A DNA stretch of 44,981 bases from Streptococcus suis (lineage in GTDB: Bacteria > Bacillota > Bacilli > Lactobacillales > Streptococcaceae): NCBI GenBank assembly GCA_029593465.1, contig JAKTNK010000005.1, positions 1-44,981 on the forward strand, given 5' to 3'. Under the pieces are notes generated by a model that saw only the letters and a list, made by a program, of their open reading frames with translations, did no database searches and had not been told where the DNA came from. The translations under genes were made by a program, and so were the position numbers. Below, piece after piece: positions 6,270-14,587 of the stretch (positions within the stretch are counted from its first letter, which is position 1; each line of letters begins with the position of its first letter).

Positions 6270-6434
6270 CTATTTCAAGAGCGCATTTCTAACCACTTTT
6301 ATTTCCGCTTTCATTTTATAAAACCCATCATCCTGTGTCAAATTATGAGCTACTCTGTCTAATATTTTTGCAAGGCGATACAAAGAAGGAAATACACTAG
6401 TAGCCCTTCCAAAGCCTCGCAAGTTTCTTATTCT
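6270..6434 (-). pseudogene. Headless reading frame, possible gene relic
   Basis: An open frame of 54 codons follows a TGA and has no usable start: RNLRGFGRATSVFPSLYRLA, then KILDRVAHNLTQDDGFYKMK and a basic end. The helical, amphipathic composition looks like real protein, and its place in a bacteriocin region would suit the tail of a cytoplasmic immunity protein. I could not assign a family. It may be chance. Confidence 0.25.
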
Positions 6435-6470
6435 TCAGATGCTGTCACTCTTATCGTCCTCAACTTATGT

Positions 6471-6476
6471 TATAAT
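6471..6476 (+). promoter_or_regulatory. Probable rlmA promoter -10
   Basis: The sequence TGTTATAAT is an extended -10 (TGnTATAAT) about 95 bases before the rlmA start. No good -35 is needed or seen. Confidence 0.5.
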
Positions 6477-6569
6477 AACAGCATTGCCGTATGGATAGCT
6501 ATCAAATGATGACGATTTTGAGCAGCCTATCCTAAATCACTCCTTGCGTAAATCACAGAAAGGAATACC

Positions 6570-7412
6570 GTGTCACGCGCCCTTCAAGCCTCTGCTCATT
6601 TATTCACCTGCCCTGTCTGTCAAGCTCCTTTTGAAGCCCTCGACAAGCGTTTTGTCTGCCCTAAGGGGCATTCCTTTGACATGGCAAAACAAGGCTATAT
6701 CAACCTGCTGCTTCATTCAAAAAAAGACAAACATTACGATAAAGCATCCTTTGAACGCCGTCATCACATTCTTGAAGCTGGCTTTTACAACCATATTTTA
6801 GAAGCTATCCAGACGCTGCTTGCGGACAATCCTGCTCAGACAACCCTGCTAGATGTGGCTTGTGGCGAAGGTTACTATTCCCGTCAACTAGCCCACAATC
6901 CTCGCCACTCTATCCTGGCCTTTGACCTCTCCAAAGAGTCCATCCAGCTAGCGGCTAAAAAAGATTCACTCCAGCGCATCGCTTGGTTTGTTGGAGACTT
7001 AGCAAAGCTACCTCTGGCATCGCAAAGTGTCGATGTCATCCTAGATATCTACTCACCCGCCAATTACCAAGAATTTAAACGCGTTCTCAAACCCGGAGGC
7101 AAACTCATCAAAGTCGTCACCGCTAGCCAGCACCTCGCTGAATTGCGACAGGCTGCTCAGGCGCAACTTGCCAACAAAACCTACTCTAACCAAGCCATCC
7201 GTGACCATTTTAGCCAAGCTTTTCCACAGTTTAAGCACATCCATACCAGTCAAACCTATCCTGCCAACCCAGAGGAACTCCTAACCTTTGCCCAAATGAC
7301 ACCACTCTTTTTTCATGTCAATTTGGAACAACTCGAGTGGCAATCTCTACACGAAATCACTATCGCCGCGGATATTTTTGTGGCAAGCATACCAAAAACC
7401 ACTACCAGCTAG
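6570..7412 (+). CDS. rlmA: 23S rRNA (guanine-N1)-methyltransferase RlmA(II) type
   Basis: The protein has 280 residues and starts at GTG with AAAGGA upstream. The N-terminal zinc finger carries C-P-V-C (about 14-17) and V-C-P-K-G-H (about 29-34). The S-adenosylmethionine fold follows, with motif I LLDVACGEGYYSRQLA (about 93-108), acidic post-I strand ILAFDLSKE and motif IV-like VDVILDIYSPANY. Family knowledge: Gram-positive members (RlmA-II, TlrB-like) methylate N1 of a guanine in 23S rRNA hairpin 35 (G748), affecting tylosin and telithromycin binding. It is a single plus-strand gene, convergent with the TetR gene that follows at an 11-base gap. Length and motifs are complete. Confidence 0.9.
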   Translation: MSRALQASAHLFTCPVCQAPFEALDKRFVCPKGHSFDMAKQGYINLLLHSKKDKHYDKASFERRHHILEAGFYNHILEAIQTLLADNPAQTTLLDVACGEGYYSRQLAHNPRHSILAFDLSKESIQLAAKKDSLQRIAWFVGDLAKLPLASQSVDVILDIYSPANYQEFKRVLKPGGKLIKVVTASQHLAELRQAAQAQLANKTYSNQAIRDHFSQAFPQFKHIHTSQTYPANPEELLTFAQMTPLFFHVNLEQLEWQSLHEITIAADIFVASIPKTTTS

Positions 7413-7422
7413 CGTAGTGGTT

Positions 7423-7929
7423 TTAATCTGCGAAGATGCGTTTAAAAAGATCATAGAGCACCTCTTTTTGCTCCTTAGTTAAACTATAATGATGATGCTT
7501 CAAGATAGCATAGGCACCACCAACGGCAAAAGAGAGTCTTAACCGAGCCATTTCAGAGACATTTTTAGAAATGGTTTCCTGATAGAGTTGGAAGGTTTTT
7601 TCCAGGGTCTCATCCTGATTGCTAAAAAGTGCCTTATTCTCACGATAAACTTGGCTGATTGTTTCTTCCAGTTCATCAATAATCATCGAGATATTTTCTT
7701 CTTGGATAGGATTTTCCAAAAGAAACTGCCGAATAGGAGCTAGCGCCTCTTCTTGCAGTTGTTCCACAAGGTCATCGATATCCCTGTAATAGCGGTAAAA
7801 GGTTGACTTATTGATAAGGGCTTCGCGACACAAGTTTTCGACATAAATTTTTTCAATGGGCTTATTCTGACGCAGGCTGATAAAGGCTTGTCTGATAGCT
7901 TTTTTCGTTTTGATGACACGCTTGTCCAT
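7423..7929 (-). CDS. TetR-family repressor
   Basis: This is a 168-residue protein. The N-terminal TetR helix-turn-helix covers about residues 8-55 (RQAFISLRQNKPIEKIYVEN, then STFYRYYRDIDDLVEQ). The C-terminal domain is helical and lacks a recognisable ligand motif. It is divergent from the YhgE-type gene at 8093; the shared 160-base gap contains a dyad (7976-7998) that would be its operator. I infer that it represses itself and the adjacent membrane protein gene. A second, unrelated-looking TetR/YhgE pair is present at 13.9-17.2 kb. Confidence 0.87.
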   Translation of the reverse strand: MDKRVIKTKKAIRQAFISLRQNKPIEKIYVENLCREALINKSTFYRYYRDIDDLVEQLQEEALAPIRQFLLENPIQEENISMIIDELEETISQVYRENKALFSNQDETLEKTFQLYQETISKNVSEMARLRLSFAVGGAYAILKHHHYSLTKEQKEVLYDLFKRIFAD

Positions 7930-7975
7930 GGTATCCTCCTTAATAGTTCTATTTTATACTTATTTGAAAAATAAA

Positions 7976-7998
7976 CAACGATTTTGACACGGTCGTTG
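7976..7998. promoter_or_regulatory. Dyad between TetR and YhgE-type genes, candidate operator
   Basis: CAACGA (7976-7981) and TCGTTG (7993-7998) form a perfect inverted repeat with an 11-base spacer. It lies between the divergent start codons. A TTATAAT -10 for the plus-strand gene follows near 8051. Confidence 0.6.
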
Positions 7999-8092
7999 GA
8001 TAAGCAACGCTTTTACAAAAATTGCTGATTGCAAGGACGGCAAAAGCCTCTTATAATACTCTTTATTGTTTTATGATTGTAAAGGAGAAGCT

Positions 8093-9364
8093 ATGTCTTA
8101 TCAAAAAATGATTTTTAACAAGCTGACATTGGTCGCTGTTGTGATTTCAGTGATGTATCAAATAGCCATGATTGGGATATACATTGGCGGCTACAAGTAC
8201 ACCGCTGATCGGCCAGAAGACAACAAGATTATCTACGTCAATCAAGACGGAGATAAGGGCAAGGACATCACCAAGGCCATGAAAGAGTCCTTGGACTTCG
8301 CCAGCCAAGATGTCACCAGTCTCAAAAAAGCCAAATCGCTGTTACGTAACCATGAGGCTGCCTTGGTTATCAATATCCCAGAACATTACGCTGAGGATTT
8401 GGCACAAGGAAAAGCCGTCACACTCAATTACTTCTACAACAGTGCCGGTGATACCATTAGCCGCCAAACTGGTACAACCATCGCCAACAAACTGACCAAC
8501 AAACTCAATCTCACGGTGTCTAGTCAAAAAATGCAAGCTATCATGGTCAAAGCCATGATGGAAGTGGCCAAACCTCAAATCGAAACCGACATCAAAGCAG
8601 CTGTGGGAATGGACCTCAGTAAACTCGATGCTGTCCAAGAAACCGTCACTGCAAAATACCAAGAACGCTTTACAGAGATTGCTAAAAAAGCTGTCAATCT
8701 CAACAGTGTTTCTGAAAACAGCAAAGACATCAACCCTAAACCAACCGCTAAGATGAACCTCATCATGACCCCGATGATTGCGCCTGTTTCTTCATACATC
8801 GGTGCCATGATTTCATCCATCATTCTCTATAGTTTTGTCTTTAAAAGGGCCGTTCGTTCAGCTGTTTCTCGCAAATGGCTTGGTTGGCTTGCTCTCGAAG
8901 CGGACTACCTCATCATCTCACTGGCAACTGGTCTCGCTGGGGCTCTCATGCTCTCTTGGATTAACCATTTCAGCCAAAGCACAACCCTCACAGTATTTGG
9001 TATCCTCACTTTAAATACTTTTGTGAGTTTCCAAATAATTTTAGCCATCTACATGCTGCTAGGTGCTGTTGCCTTCCTGGTTACCTTGCCACTCACCCTA
9101 GCACAAGTGGTGACTTCTGGAACCATGATTCCAGAATACCTCATGGCACCAGCCCTTAAAGCCATCCGCCCTTACTTACCCGTATCCTCTTCTTGGCAAC
9201 TCATTCAAAACGCTATCTTCCAAACCAGCTCTGATGGTAATCCTCTGATGCAATTGGCTATGATTGGGGGCATATCTCTAATCATCATTTTAGTTGCTCT
9301 TCCTATTCGTTACCATAAAAACGCTAAGCCAAGACCTGATATTGATATCTTGAGCCTGCTCTGA
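8093..9364 (+). CDS. YhgE/Pip-like ABC-2-type membrane protein
   Basis: The start is ATG 8093 with AAAGGAG upstream; a further in-frame Met at 8066 has no ribosome site. The protein has 423 residues. One N-terminal span (about 12-35) is followed by an extracellular domain of roughly 190 residues (IIYVNQDGDKGKDITKAMKE, then ALVINIPEHYAEDLAQGK), then five or six C-terminal spans from about 235. This is the YhgE/Pip and ABC-2 type-3 fold, without its own ATPase. Relatives take part in phage adsorption, type VII export or lipid/drug transport, and the substrate here is unknown. It is controlled by a divergent TetR gene and ends in a clear terminator, as a one-gene unit. Confidence 0.8.
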   Translation: MSYQKMIFNKLTLVAVVISVMYQIAMIGIYIGGYKYTADRPEDNKIIYVNQDGDKGKDITKAMKESLDFASQDVTSLKKAKSLLRNHEAALVINIPEHYAEDLAQGKAVTLNYFYNSAGDTISRQTGTTIANKLTNKLNLTVSSQKMQAIMVKAMMEVAKPQIETDIKAAVGMDLSKLDAVQETVTAKYQERFTEIAKKAVNLNSVSENSKDINPKPTAKMNLIMTPMIAPVSSYIGAMISSIILYSFVFKRAVRSAVSRKWLGWLALEADYLIISLATGLAGALMLSWINHFSQSTTLTVFGILTLNTFVSFQIILAIYMLLGAVAFLVTLPLTLAQVVTSGTMIPEYLMAPALKAIRPYLPVSSSWQLIQNAIFQTSSDGNPLMQLAMIGGISLIIILVALPIRYHKNAKPRPDIDILSLL

Positions 9365-9374
9365 TGATTATCAG

Positions 9375-9404
9375 CCAGCTATCGAAAAAGATAGCTGGTT
9401 TTTT
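9375..9404 (+). terminator. Terminator after the YhgE-type gene
   Basis: CCAGCTATC (9375-9383) pairs with GATAGCTGG (9390-9398), followed by six T. Confidence 0.9.
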
Positions 9405-9507
9405 CATGCTATTTTTAAAAGAAAGGATTTCCCCCTAAATAGGTGATTTATGTTACTATGGAAGTAAGCAGTCTATGCTTACCATTTTAATCGTATGAGG
9501 AGCCTCT

Positions 9508-10125
9508 ATGCGCAAATTTTTACAAACCATTCTTTATGAAGCATCCTTCTATGTTGAAATCGTCATTTCAGTCATCCTGGTGATTGTCTTAATGACCTTG
9601 ACAACACGCCTTGTGATAGACATTAGTGGCTTATTTTCACCGAGTCAGACCATTGAGATGTACCTGCAAAACTTCCTAAACCAGGCCATGAGTATCGCCA
9701 TTGGGGTCGAGTTAATTAAAATGTTGACCAAACATACCTCTAGTACCATCATCGAAGTCCTACTCTTTGCTCTCGCTCGTCAGCTCGTTGTTTCTCATGG
9801 CAGTGCCCTAGATACCCTACTGACCGTCATTAGTCTGGCAATCCTTTTTGGATCCCGTAAGTTCCTACTCAGCAACTTCGATGACCCCAATAGTATCATC
9901 GTTCGGGGTAGCCAAACCGTTAAAATGGCTAACATTTTAGCCCGTGTTAACATCCCGTCTCAAAACCGAGAATTGATGCGTGACTTTATGGTGCGGCGGC
10001 TTAAAGAAGAAGACAAAACCGTTGCCATCGGTGCCTTTATTCATATCAAGGATTTGGCACTGCGCATTGATAGCATGAGTGATGGGGTGATTACACGTGT
10101 TGAAATCATTAAATCACACTACTAA
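9508..10125 (+). CDS. Membrane protein with C-terminal transporter-associated-like domain
   Basis: The 205-residue protein starts at ATG with GAGGAG upstream. It has about four hydrophobic helices in residues 12-120. A soluble tail (about 125-205) contains VAIGAFIHIKDLALRIDSMSDG, resembling the small transporter-associated (CorC/HlyC-type) domain. Streptococcal homologues are usually annotated as conserved membrane protein or PsiE-like. No enzymatic residues are visible and the function is unknown. It is a single gene between a terminator and the pgi promoter region. Confidence 0.65.
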   Translation: MRKFLQTILYEASFYVEIVISVILVIVLMTLTTRLVIDISGLFSPSQTIEMYLQNFLNQAMSIAIGVELIKMLTKHTSSTIIEVLLFALARQLVVSHGSALDTLLTVISLAILFGSRKFLLSNFDDPNSIIVRGSQTVKMANILARVNIPSQNRELMRDFMVRRLKEEDKTVAIGAFIHIKDLALRIDSMSDGVITRVEIIKSHY

Positions 10126-10296
10126 ATTTCTGAAAAACAGCTGTATTTTTCATGGTTTTTTCTGAAAATATAGGTTATTCTTTATGAAAAGTTATAACGC
10201 TTACAGCCTTTTACAAAATTAACTTGAAACATTTGAAAAAAAACTCACAAAAGAGTATGATAGTATCTGATATTTAAGATTAACAGGAGTATTAAC

Positions 10297-11646
10297 ATGA
10301 CACACATTCAATTTGATTATTCAAAGGTTCTTGATCAATTTGTCGGACCACATGAACTAGACTACATGCAGGCACAGGTCACCCTTGCTGATAGCATGCT
10401 TCGTCAAGGGACTGGACCTGGTTCTGATTTCTTAGGTTGGTTGGACCTTCCAGAAAACTACGACAAGGAAGAATTTGCCCGTATTCAAAAGGCCGCTAAA
10501 AAAATCCAAGCTGAGTCAGAAGTCCTTGTAGTGATTGGTATTGGTGGTTCTTACCTTGGTGCCAAAGCTGCCATTGACTTTTTGAACAACCACTTTGCTA
10601 ACTTACAAACAGCTGAAGAACGCAAAGCCCCACAAATCCTTTATGCTGGAAACTCTATCTCATCAACCTACCTTGCTGATTTAGTCGAGTACGTTCAAGA
10701 TAAAGACTTCTCTGTTAACGTGATTTCAAAATCAGGAACAACAACAGAGCCTGCGATTGCCTTCCGCGTTTTCAAAGAACTCTTGGTGAAAAAATACGGT
10801 CAAGAAGAAGCCAACAAACGCATCTACGCTACAACTGATAAGGTCAAAGGGGCTGTCAAAGTTGAAGCAGACGCCAACAACTGGGAAACCTTTGTGGTTC
10901 CAGATAACGTCGGAGGACGTTTCTCCGTCTTGACGGCTGTAGGACTTCTCCCAATCGCCGCTTCAGGCGCTGACATCACTGCTCTCATGGAAGGGGCTAA
11001 TGCTGCTCGTAAAGACCTATCATCTGATAAACTTTCTGAAAACATTGCTTATCAATACGCTGCTATTCGTAACGTGCTTTACCGCAAGGGCTACATCACT
11101 GAAATCTTAGCCAACTACGAACCATCACTCCAATACTTCGGCGAATGGTGGAAACAGTTAGCTGGTGAGTCAGAAGGCAAAGACCAAAAAGGCATTTACC
11201 CAACCTCTGCTAACTTCTCAACAGACCTTCACTCACTAGGACAATTCATCCAAGAAGGCTACCGCAATATCTTTGAAACGGTGATTCGTGTTGACAAACC
11301 ACGTAAAAACATCCTCATCCCAGAAATGGCTGAAGACCTCGATGGTCTCGGTTACCTTCAAGGAAAAGACGTTGACTTCGTCAACAAAAAGGCAACTGAC
11401 GGTGTGCTTCTAGCCCACACAGACGGTGGCGTGCCAAACATGTTTGTCACATTGCCAGAACAAGATGCCTTCACCCTTGGTTACACGATTTACTTCTTCG
11501 AATTGGCTATCGGTCTTTCAGGTTACCTCAACAGTGTTAACCCATTTGACCAACCAGGTGTTGAAGCCTACAAGAAAAACATGTTTGCCCTTCTCGGAAA
11601 ACCAGGCTTTGAAGAACTTAGTGCCGAACTTAACGCTCGCCTCTAA
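10297..11646 (+). CDS. pgi: Glucose-6-phosphate isomerase
   Basis: The 449-residue enzyme of glycolysis interconverts glucose-6-phosphate and fructose-6-phosphate. The family signatures are clear: the sugar-phosphate loop [12 protein letters not shown] (about 148-159), and the conserved [14 protein letters not shown] (about 206-219). The length fits the bacterial Gram-positive PGI. The ribosome site is AGGAG. It is transcribed alone and followed by a terminator at 11687. Codons are strongly biased to those of highly expressed genes. Confidence 0.98.
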   Translation: MTHIQFDYSKVLDQFVGPHELDYMQAQVTLADSMLRQGTGPGSDFLGWLDLPENYDKEEFARIQKAAKKIQAESEVLVVIGIGGSYLGAKAAIDFLNNHFANLQTAEERKAPQILYAGNSISSTYLADLVEYVQDKDFSVNVISKSGTTTEPAIAFRVFKELLVKKYGQEEANKRIYATTDKVKGAVKVEADANNWETFVVPDNVGGRFSVLTAVGLLPIAASGADITALMEGANAARKDLSSDKLSENIAYQYAAIRNVLYRKGYITEILANYEPSLQYFGEWWKQLAGESEGKDQKGIYPTSANFSTDLHSLGQFIQEGYRNIFETVIRVDKPRKNILIPEMAEDLDGLGYLQGKDVDFVNKKATDGVLLAHTDGGVPNMFVTLPEQDAFTLGYTIYFFELAIGLSGYLNSVNPFDQPGVEAYKKNMFALLGKPGFEELSAELNARL

Positions 11647-11686
11647 GAAGCTGAGAAACAATATTTCATTAACTCATGCCTATTGA

Positions 11687-11707
11687 GACCTCTTTCGAGG
11701 TCTTTTT
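11687..11707 (+). terminator. Terminator after pgi
   Basis: GACCTC (11687-11692) and GAGGTC (11697-11702) form a stem with a TTTC loop and a following T run. Confidence 0.88.
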
Positions 11708-11774
11708 AGCTCAGTTATTTTAAATTTAGTGACGATTTGGTATAATAAGACCATTAACATTCAAGGAGATAGAT

Positions 11775-12473
11775 ATGACTGCTCAAAAAATGACAGCCCA
11801 AGAAATTATTGCCTACATCGGTAATGCTGAGAAAAAAACCAACGTAAAAGTAACCTATGCCGGTAAAGTAGCTGCCGATATCCCAAGCTCAGTTATCCAA
11901 CTTGGCAATGTCCTTTTTGGTGACTGGAAAGATATCGAGCCTCTTCTAGCAGGCATGACGGAAAATGTTGACTACGTTGTCGAACAAGATGGCCGTAACT
12001 CTGCCGTGCCATTACTGGACAAACGCCATCTTAATGCTCGTATCGAGCCAGGAGCCATTATCCGTGATCAAGTGACTATCGAAGATAATGCAGTCGTGAT
12101 GATGGGAGCTGTTATCAATATCGGTGCTGAAATCGGTTCAGGAACCATGATTGATATGGGAGCTATTCTTGGTGGACGTGCTACGGTTGGTAAAAATAGT
12201 CATATCGGTGCTGGTGCTGTTCTAGCTGGCGTCATCGAACCAGCTTCCGCTGAACCAGTACGAGTTGGCGATAACGTTCTCGTTGGTGCCAATGCCGTTG
12301 TTATTGAAGGCGTTCAAATTGGTAACGGTGCTGTCGTTGCCGCTGGCGCTATTGTCACACAAGATGTTCCTGAAAATGTTGTTGTCGCAGGGGTTCCTGC
12401 TCGCATTATCAAAGAAATTGATGCCAAAACCCAACAAAAAACAGCCCTAGAAGATGCTCTTCGTAACCTCTAA
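11775..12473 (+). CDS. dapH: Tetrahydrodipicolinate N-acetyltransferase
   Basis: The 232-residue protein has an AAGGAG ribosome site. The N-terminal 80 residues are alpha/beta. From about residue 90 the left-handed beta-helix hexapeptide pattern is plain ([20 protein letters not shown], then [18 protein letters not shown] and [20 protein letters not shown]). Family knowledge: DapH acetylates tetrahydrodipicolinate in the acetylase branch of lysine/diaminopimelate synthesis. The next gene encodes the matching deacetylase. Streptococci use L-lysine, not diaminopimelate, in peptidoglycan, so the pair serves lysine supply or is a partial pathway. Confidence 0.95.
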   Translation: MTAQKMTAQEIIAYIGNAEKKTNVKVTYAGKVAADIPSSVIQLGNVLFGDWKDIEPLLAGMTENVDYVVEQDGRNSAVPLLDKRHLNARIEPGAIIRDQVTIEDNAVVMMGAVINIGAEIGSGTMIDMGAILGGRATVGKNSHIGAGAVLAGVIEPASAEPVRVGDNVLVGANAVVIEGVQIGNGAVVAAGAIVTQDVPENVVVAGVPARIIKEIDAKTQQKTALEDALRNL

Positions 12474-12481
12474 ACAGAACC

Positions 12482-12504
12482 AAAGCTGAGCAATGCTCAG
12501 CTTT
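12482..12504 (+). terminator. Hairpin between dapH and the deacetylase gene
   Basis: AAAGCTGAGC (12482-12491) and GCTCAGCTTT (12495-12504) form a perfect 10-bp stem with a 3-base loop, followed by a short T run. It may lower read-through to the next gene. An in-frame ATG (12493) lies inside its loop and is therefore a poor start. Confidence 0.7.
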
Positions 12505-12528
12505 TCTGACAATATAGAAAGTATTCCT

Positions 12529-13659
12529 ATGACTTTAGATGTGATCAAAATCAGACGCGACCTACACAAAATTCCTGAAATCGGCTTAGAAGAATTTAAA
12601 ACCCAAGCCTATCTCCTAAAAACCATTGAAGGATTGACCAAAGACAAGCCCTTCGTCAAACAAAAAACTTGGCGAACCGGCATCTTGGTCTTTGTTGAAG
12701 GCTATGACGCTCACAAAACCATCGGTTGGCGAACCGATATTGATGGACTCCCTATCACAGAGGAGACCAAACTAGACTTCGCTAGCGAGCATGAGGGGCG
12801 CATGCATGCTTGCGGACACGATATGCATATGACGCTAGCCTTGGGATTACTGGAACAGCTCATCCAAGTTCAACCCAAAGAAAATCTGCTCTTTCTCTTT
12901 CAACCAGCTGAGGAAAACCTAGCTGGAGGGATGCTGATGTATGAAGATGGTGCTTTTGGGGAATGGGAACCAGACGAATTTTACGGTCTTCATGTCCGTC
13001 CTGACTTGAAAGTTGGCGATATCGCCACAAATACGGGAACCCTCTTTGCTGGGACTTGCGAAGTCAAAATAACCTTCAAAGGCAAAGGAGGGCATGCTGC
13101 CTTCCCTCATCAATCAAACGATGCTCTCGTAGCAGCAGCTTATTTTATCACACAAGTCCAAACCGTTATCAGTCGCAACGTTGACCCTATTGAAGGTGGT
13201 GTCGTGACGTTTGGAGCTATGCAAGCTGGAACCACTAATAACGTCATCTCTGAAACTGCCTTTCTTCACGGAACGATCCGAGCATTGACACAAGACATGA
13301 GCTTACACATCCAAAATCGTGTCAAAACCATCGCTGAGGGGGTCGCAGCTAGCTTTGATATGTCTGTTGAGGTCATTCTTAATCCAAGCGGTTATCTTCC
13401 CGTCGAAAATAACCCACTTTTAGCAAAAGACCTCATGACATTCTTCCAAAATCAAGCTGAGGTCAATCTCATCGATTGTCCTCCAGCAATGACTGGTGAA
13501 GATTTCGGCTATCTCTTACACAAAATCCCCGGCGTTATGTTCTGGCTGGGCATTGATACCCCTTACCCTCTACATCATTCTAAGATGAGTCCGAACGAAG
13601 CTGCATTACCATTTGGTGTGAAACACATTGCAGCCTTTTTGAGGGCCAAAAGTTACTAA
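12529..13659 (+). CDS. N-acetyl-diaminopimelate deacetylase (M20 family)
   Basis: The start is ATG 12529 ([20 protein letters not shown]), the usual N-terminus of the family; the in-frame ATG at 12493 is inside a hairpin. The protein has 376 residues of the M20D amidohydrolase type. Metal-site motifs are present: HACGHDMHM (about 90-98), QPAEE with the catalytic Glu pair (about 124-128), and the distal HHS near the C-terminus (LHHSKMS). The reaction removes acetyl from N-acetyl-LL-diaminopimelate. It stands directly after dapH, with a hairpin between them. Aminoacylase or hippurate hydrolase activity is the alternative for this family, but context favours the lysine pathway. Confidence 0.9.
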   Translation: MTLDVIKIRRDLHKIPEIGLEEFKTQAYLLKTIEGLTKDKPFVKQKTWRTGILVFVEGYDAHKTIGWRTDIDGLPITEETKLDFASEHEGRMHACGHDMHMTLALGLLEQLIQVQPKENLLFLFQPAEENLAGGMLMYEDGAFGEWEPDEFYGLHVRPDLKVGDIATNTGTLFAGTCEVKITFKGKGGHAAFPHQSNDALVAAAYFITQVQTVISRNVDPIEGGVVTFGAMQAGTTNNVISETAFLHGTIRALTQDMSLHIQNRVKTIAEGVAASFDMSVEVILNPSGYLPVENNPLLAKDLMTFFQNQAEVNLIDCPPAMTGEDFGYLLHKIPGVMFWLGIDTPYPLHHSKMSPNEAALPFGVKHIAAFLRAKSY

Positions 13660-13693
13660 CTGCCATAAAAAGTGAGTAACAAGATTTTAAGCT

Positions 13694-13744
13694 AAAAATA
13701 GCTTAGAACGGCGTCATTAAAAACGTTGGTTCTAAGCTATTTTT
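13694..13744. terminator. Long-stem terminator, convergent
   Basis: AAAAATAGCTTAGAAC (13694-13709) pairs fully with GTTCTAAGCTATTTTT (13729-13744). It lies between the plus-strand deacetylase and the minus-strand TetR gene and may serve both. Confidence 0.85.
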
Positions 13745-13901
13745 GATTGTTCACAGGTCAATCCAAAGGCTGAAGGCATCGCTTTTTCAGAAAATAACCA
13801 TAAAACATCGAAACAGCATACTCTGCAACACTTTTCTAGCTAGTGAGTACTAAGGCACTTTCTCTACTTCTTGCTAACTTGCGAAATTAATAGTTCGGTT
13901 C

Positions 13902-14459
13902 TTAGACAATCATTTTAAGCACAAAATTAGTCATCTGCTCCGGACTCTCGATTTTGCCACGTTCAATCCACATTTGACAGACACCAAAGAGAGCATTGAC
14001 GAGATAGGTAACTCCATACTCTTTTTCAATATCAGTCATTTGACGTTTTTGAAAACGACTTTGAACCCCTTGTGAAAAACCCACTTCAACTTCCTCAGCG
14101 AAAAGACGCTTGAACTTGATTTTGAGGAATTCTTGAATATCACGTGTTTCCTTAGTTGATAATAAAGAGGCAAATAAGGGATCGCGGTTAAGAAACTCAA
14201 ACGTTTCTAAAATCGCTCCCTTTTTATTATGGCTGTGTTTGTCAAAAATATACTCTAGTTGATTAAAAAGCATGCTCTGATAGCGATCAATCATTTCATA
14301 CTTATCTTTATAGTGGGTGTAAAATCCACTACGACTGATATGGGCAGCTCTGGCTAGCTCAGTTGTTGTGATCTGATCAAAAGATTCTTTTGTTAACAGA
14401 TCTGCCATGGCAGCTAAGAGTGATTGTTTCGTTCGTTCTTTACGATTGTCAGCTGTCAT
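13902..14459 (-). CDS. TetR-family repressor
   Basis: The protein has 185 residues. The TetR DNA-binding domain is at about 8-55 (KQSLLAAMADLLTKESFDQI, then ARAAHISRSGFYTHYKDKYE), with a helical C-terminal domain of the TetR_C type. It is divergent from the large YhgE-type gene at 14588. Their shared gap contains two inverted copies of a 13-bp sequence (14485-14497 and 14559-14571), which suit a dimeric repressor. The layout repeats that at 7.4-9.4 kb. Confidence 0.88.
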   Translation of the reverse strand: MTADNRKERTKQSLLAAMADLLTKESFDQITTTELARAAHISRSGFYTHYKDKYEMIDRYQSMLFNQLEYIFDKHSHNKKGAILETFEFLNRDPLFASLLSTKETRDIQEFLKIKFKRLFAEEVEVGFSQGVQSRFQKRQMTDIEKEYGVTYLVNALFGVCQMWIERGKIESPEQMTNFVLKMIV

Positions 14460-14484
14460 TATATTCTCCTTTAGACATTTTTAA

Positions 14485-14571
14485 ACACTGTGTCCAAAAA
14501 TAAGTTTTTTATCTTGTAATCTAAAACTATAATTGTATAATGTATTGTATCAAAAAAATTGGACAATGTGT
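14485..14571. promoter_or_regulatory. Divergent promoter with paired TetR operator-like sites
   Basis: ACACTGTGTCCAA (14485-14497) recurs inverted as TTGGACAATGTGT (14559-14571), matching at 11 of 13 positions. Between them lie TTGTAA (14514-14519) and TATAAT (14536-14541) at a 16-base spacing, a promoter for the plus-strand gene. A repressor at both sites would flank that promoter. Confidence 0.65.
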
Positions 14572-14587
14572 ATAAAAAGGAGACGGA

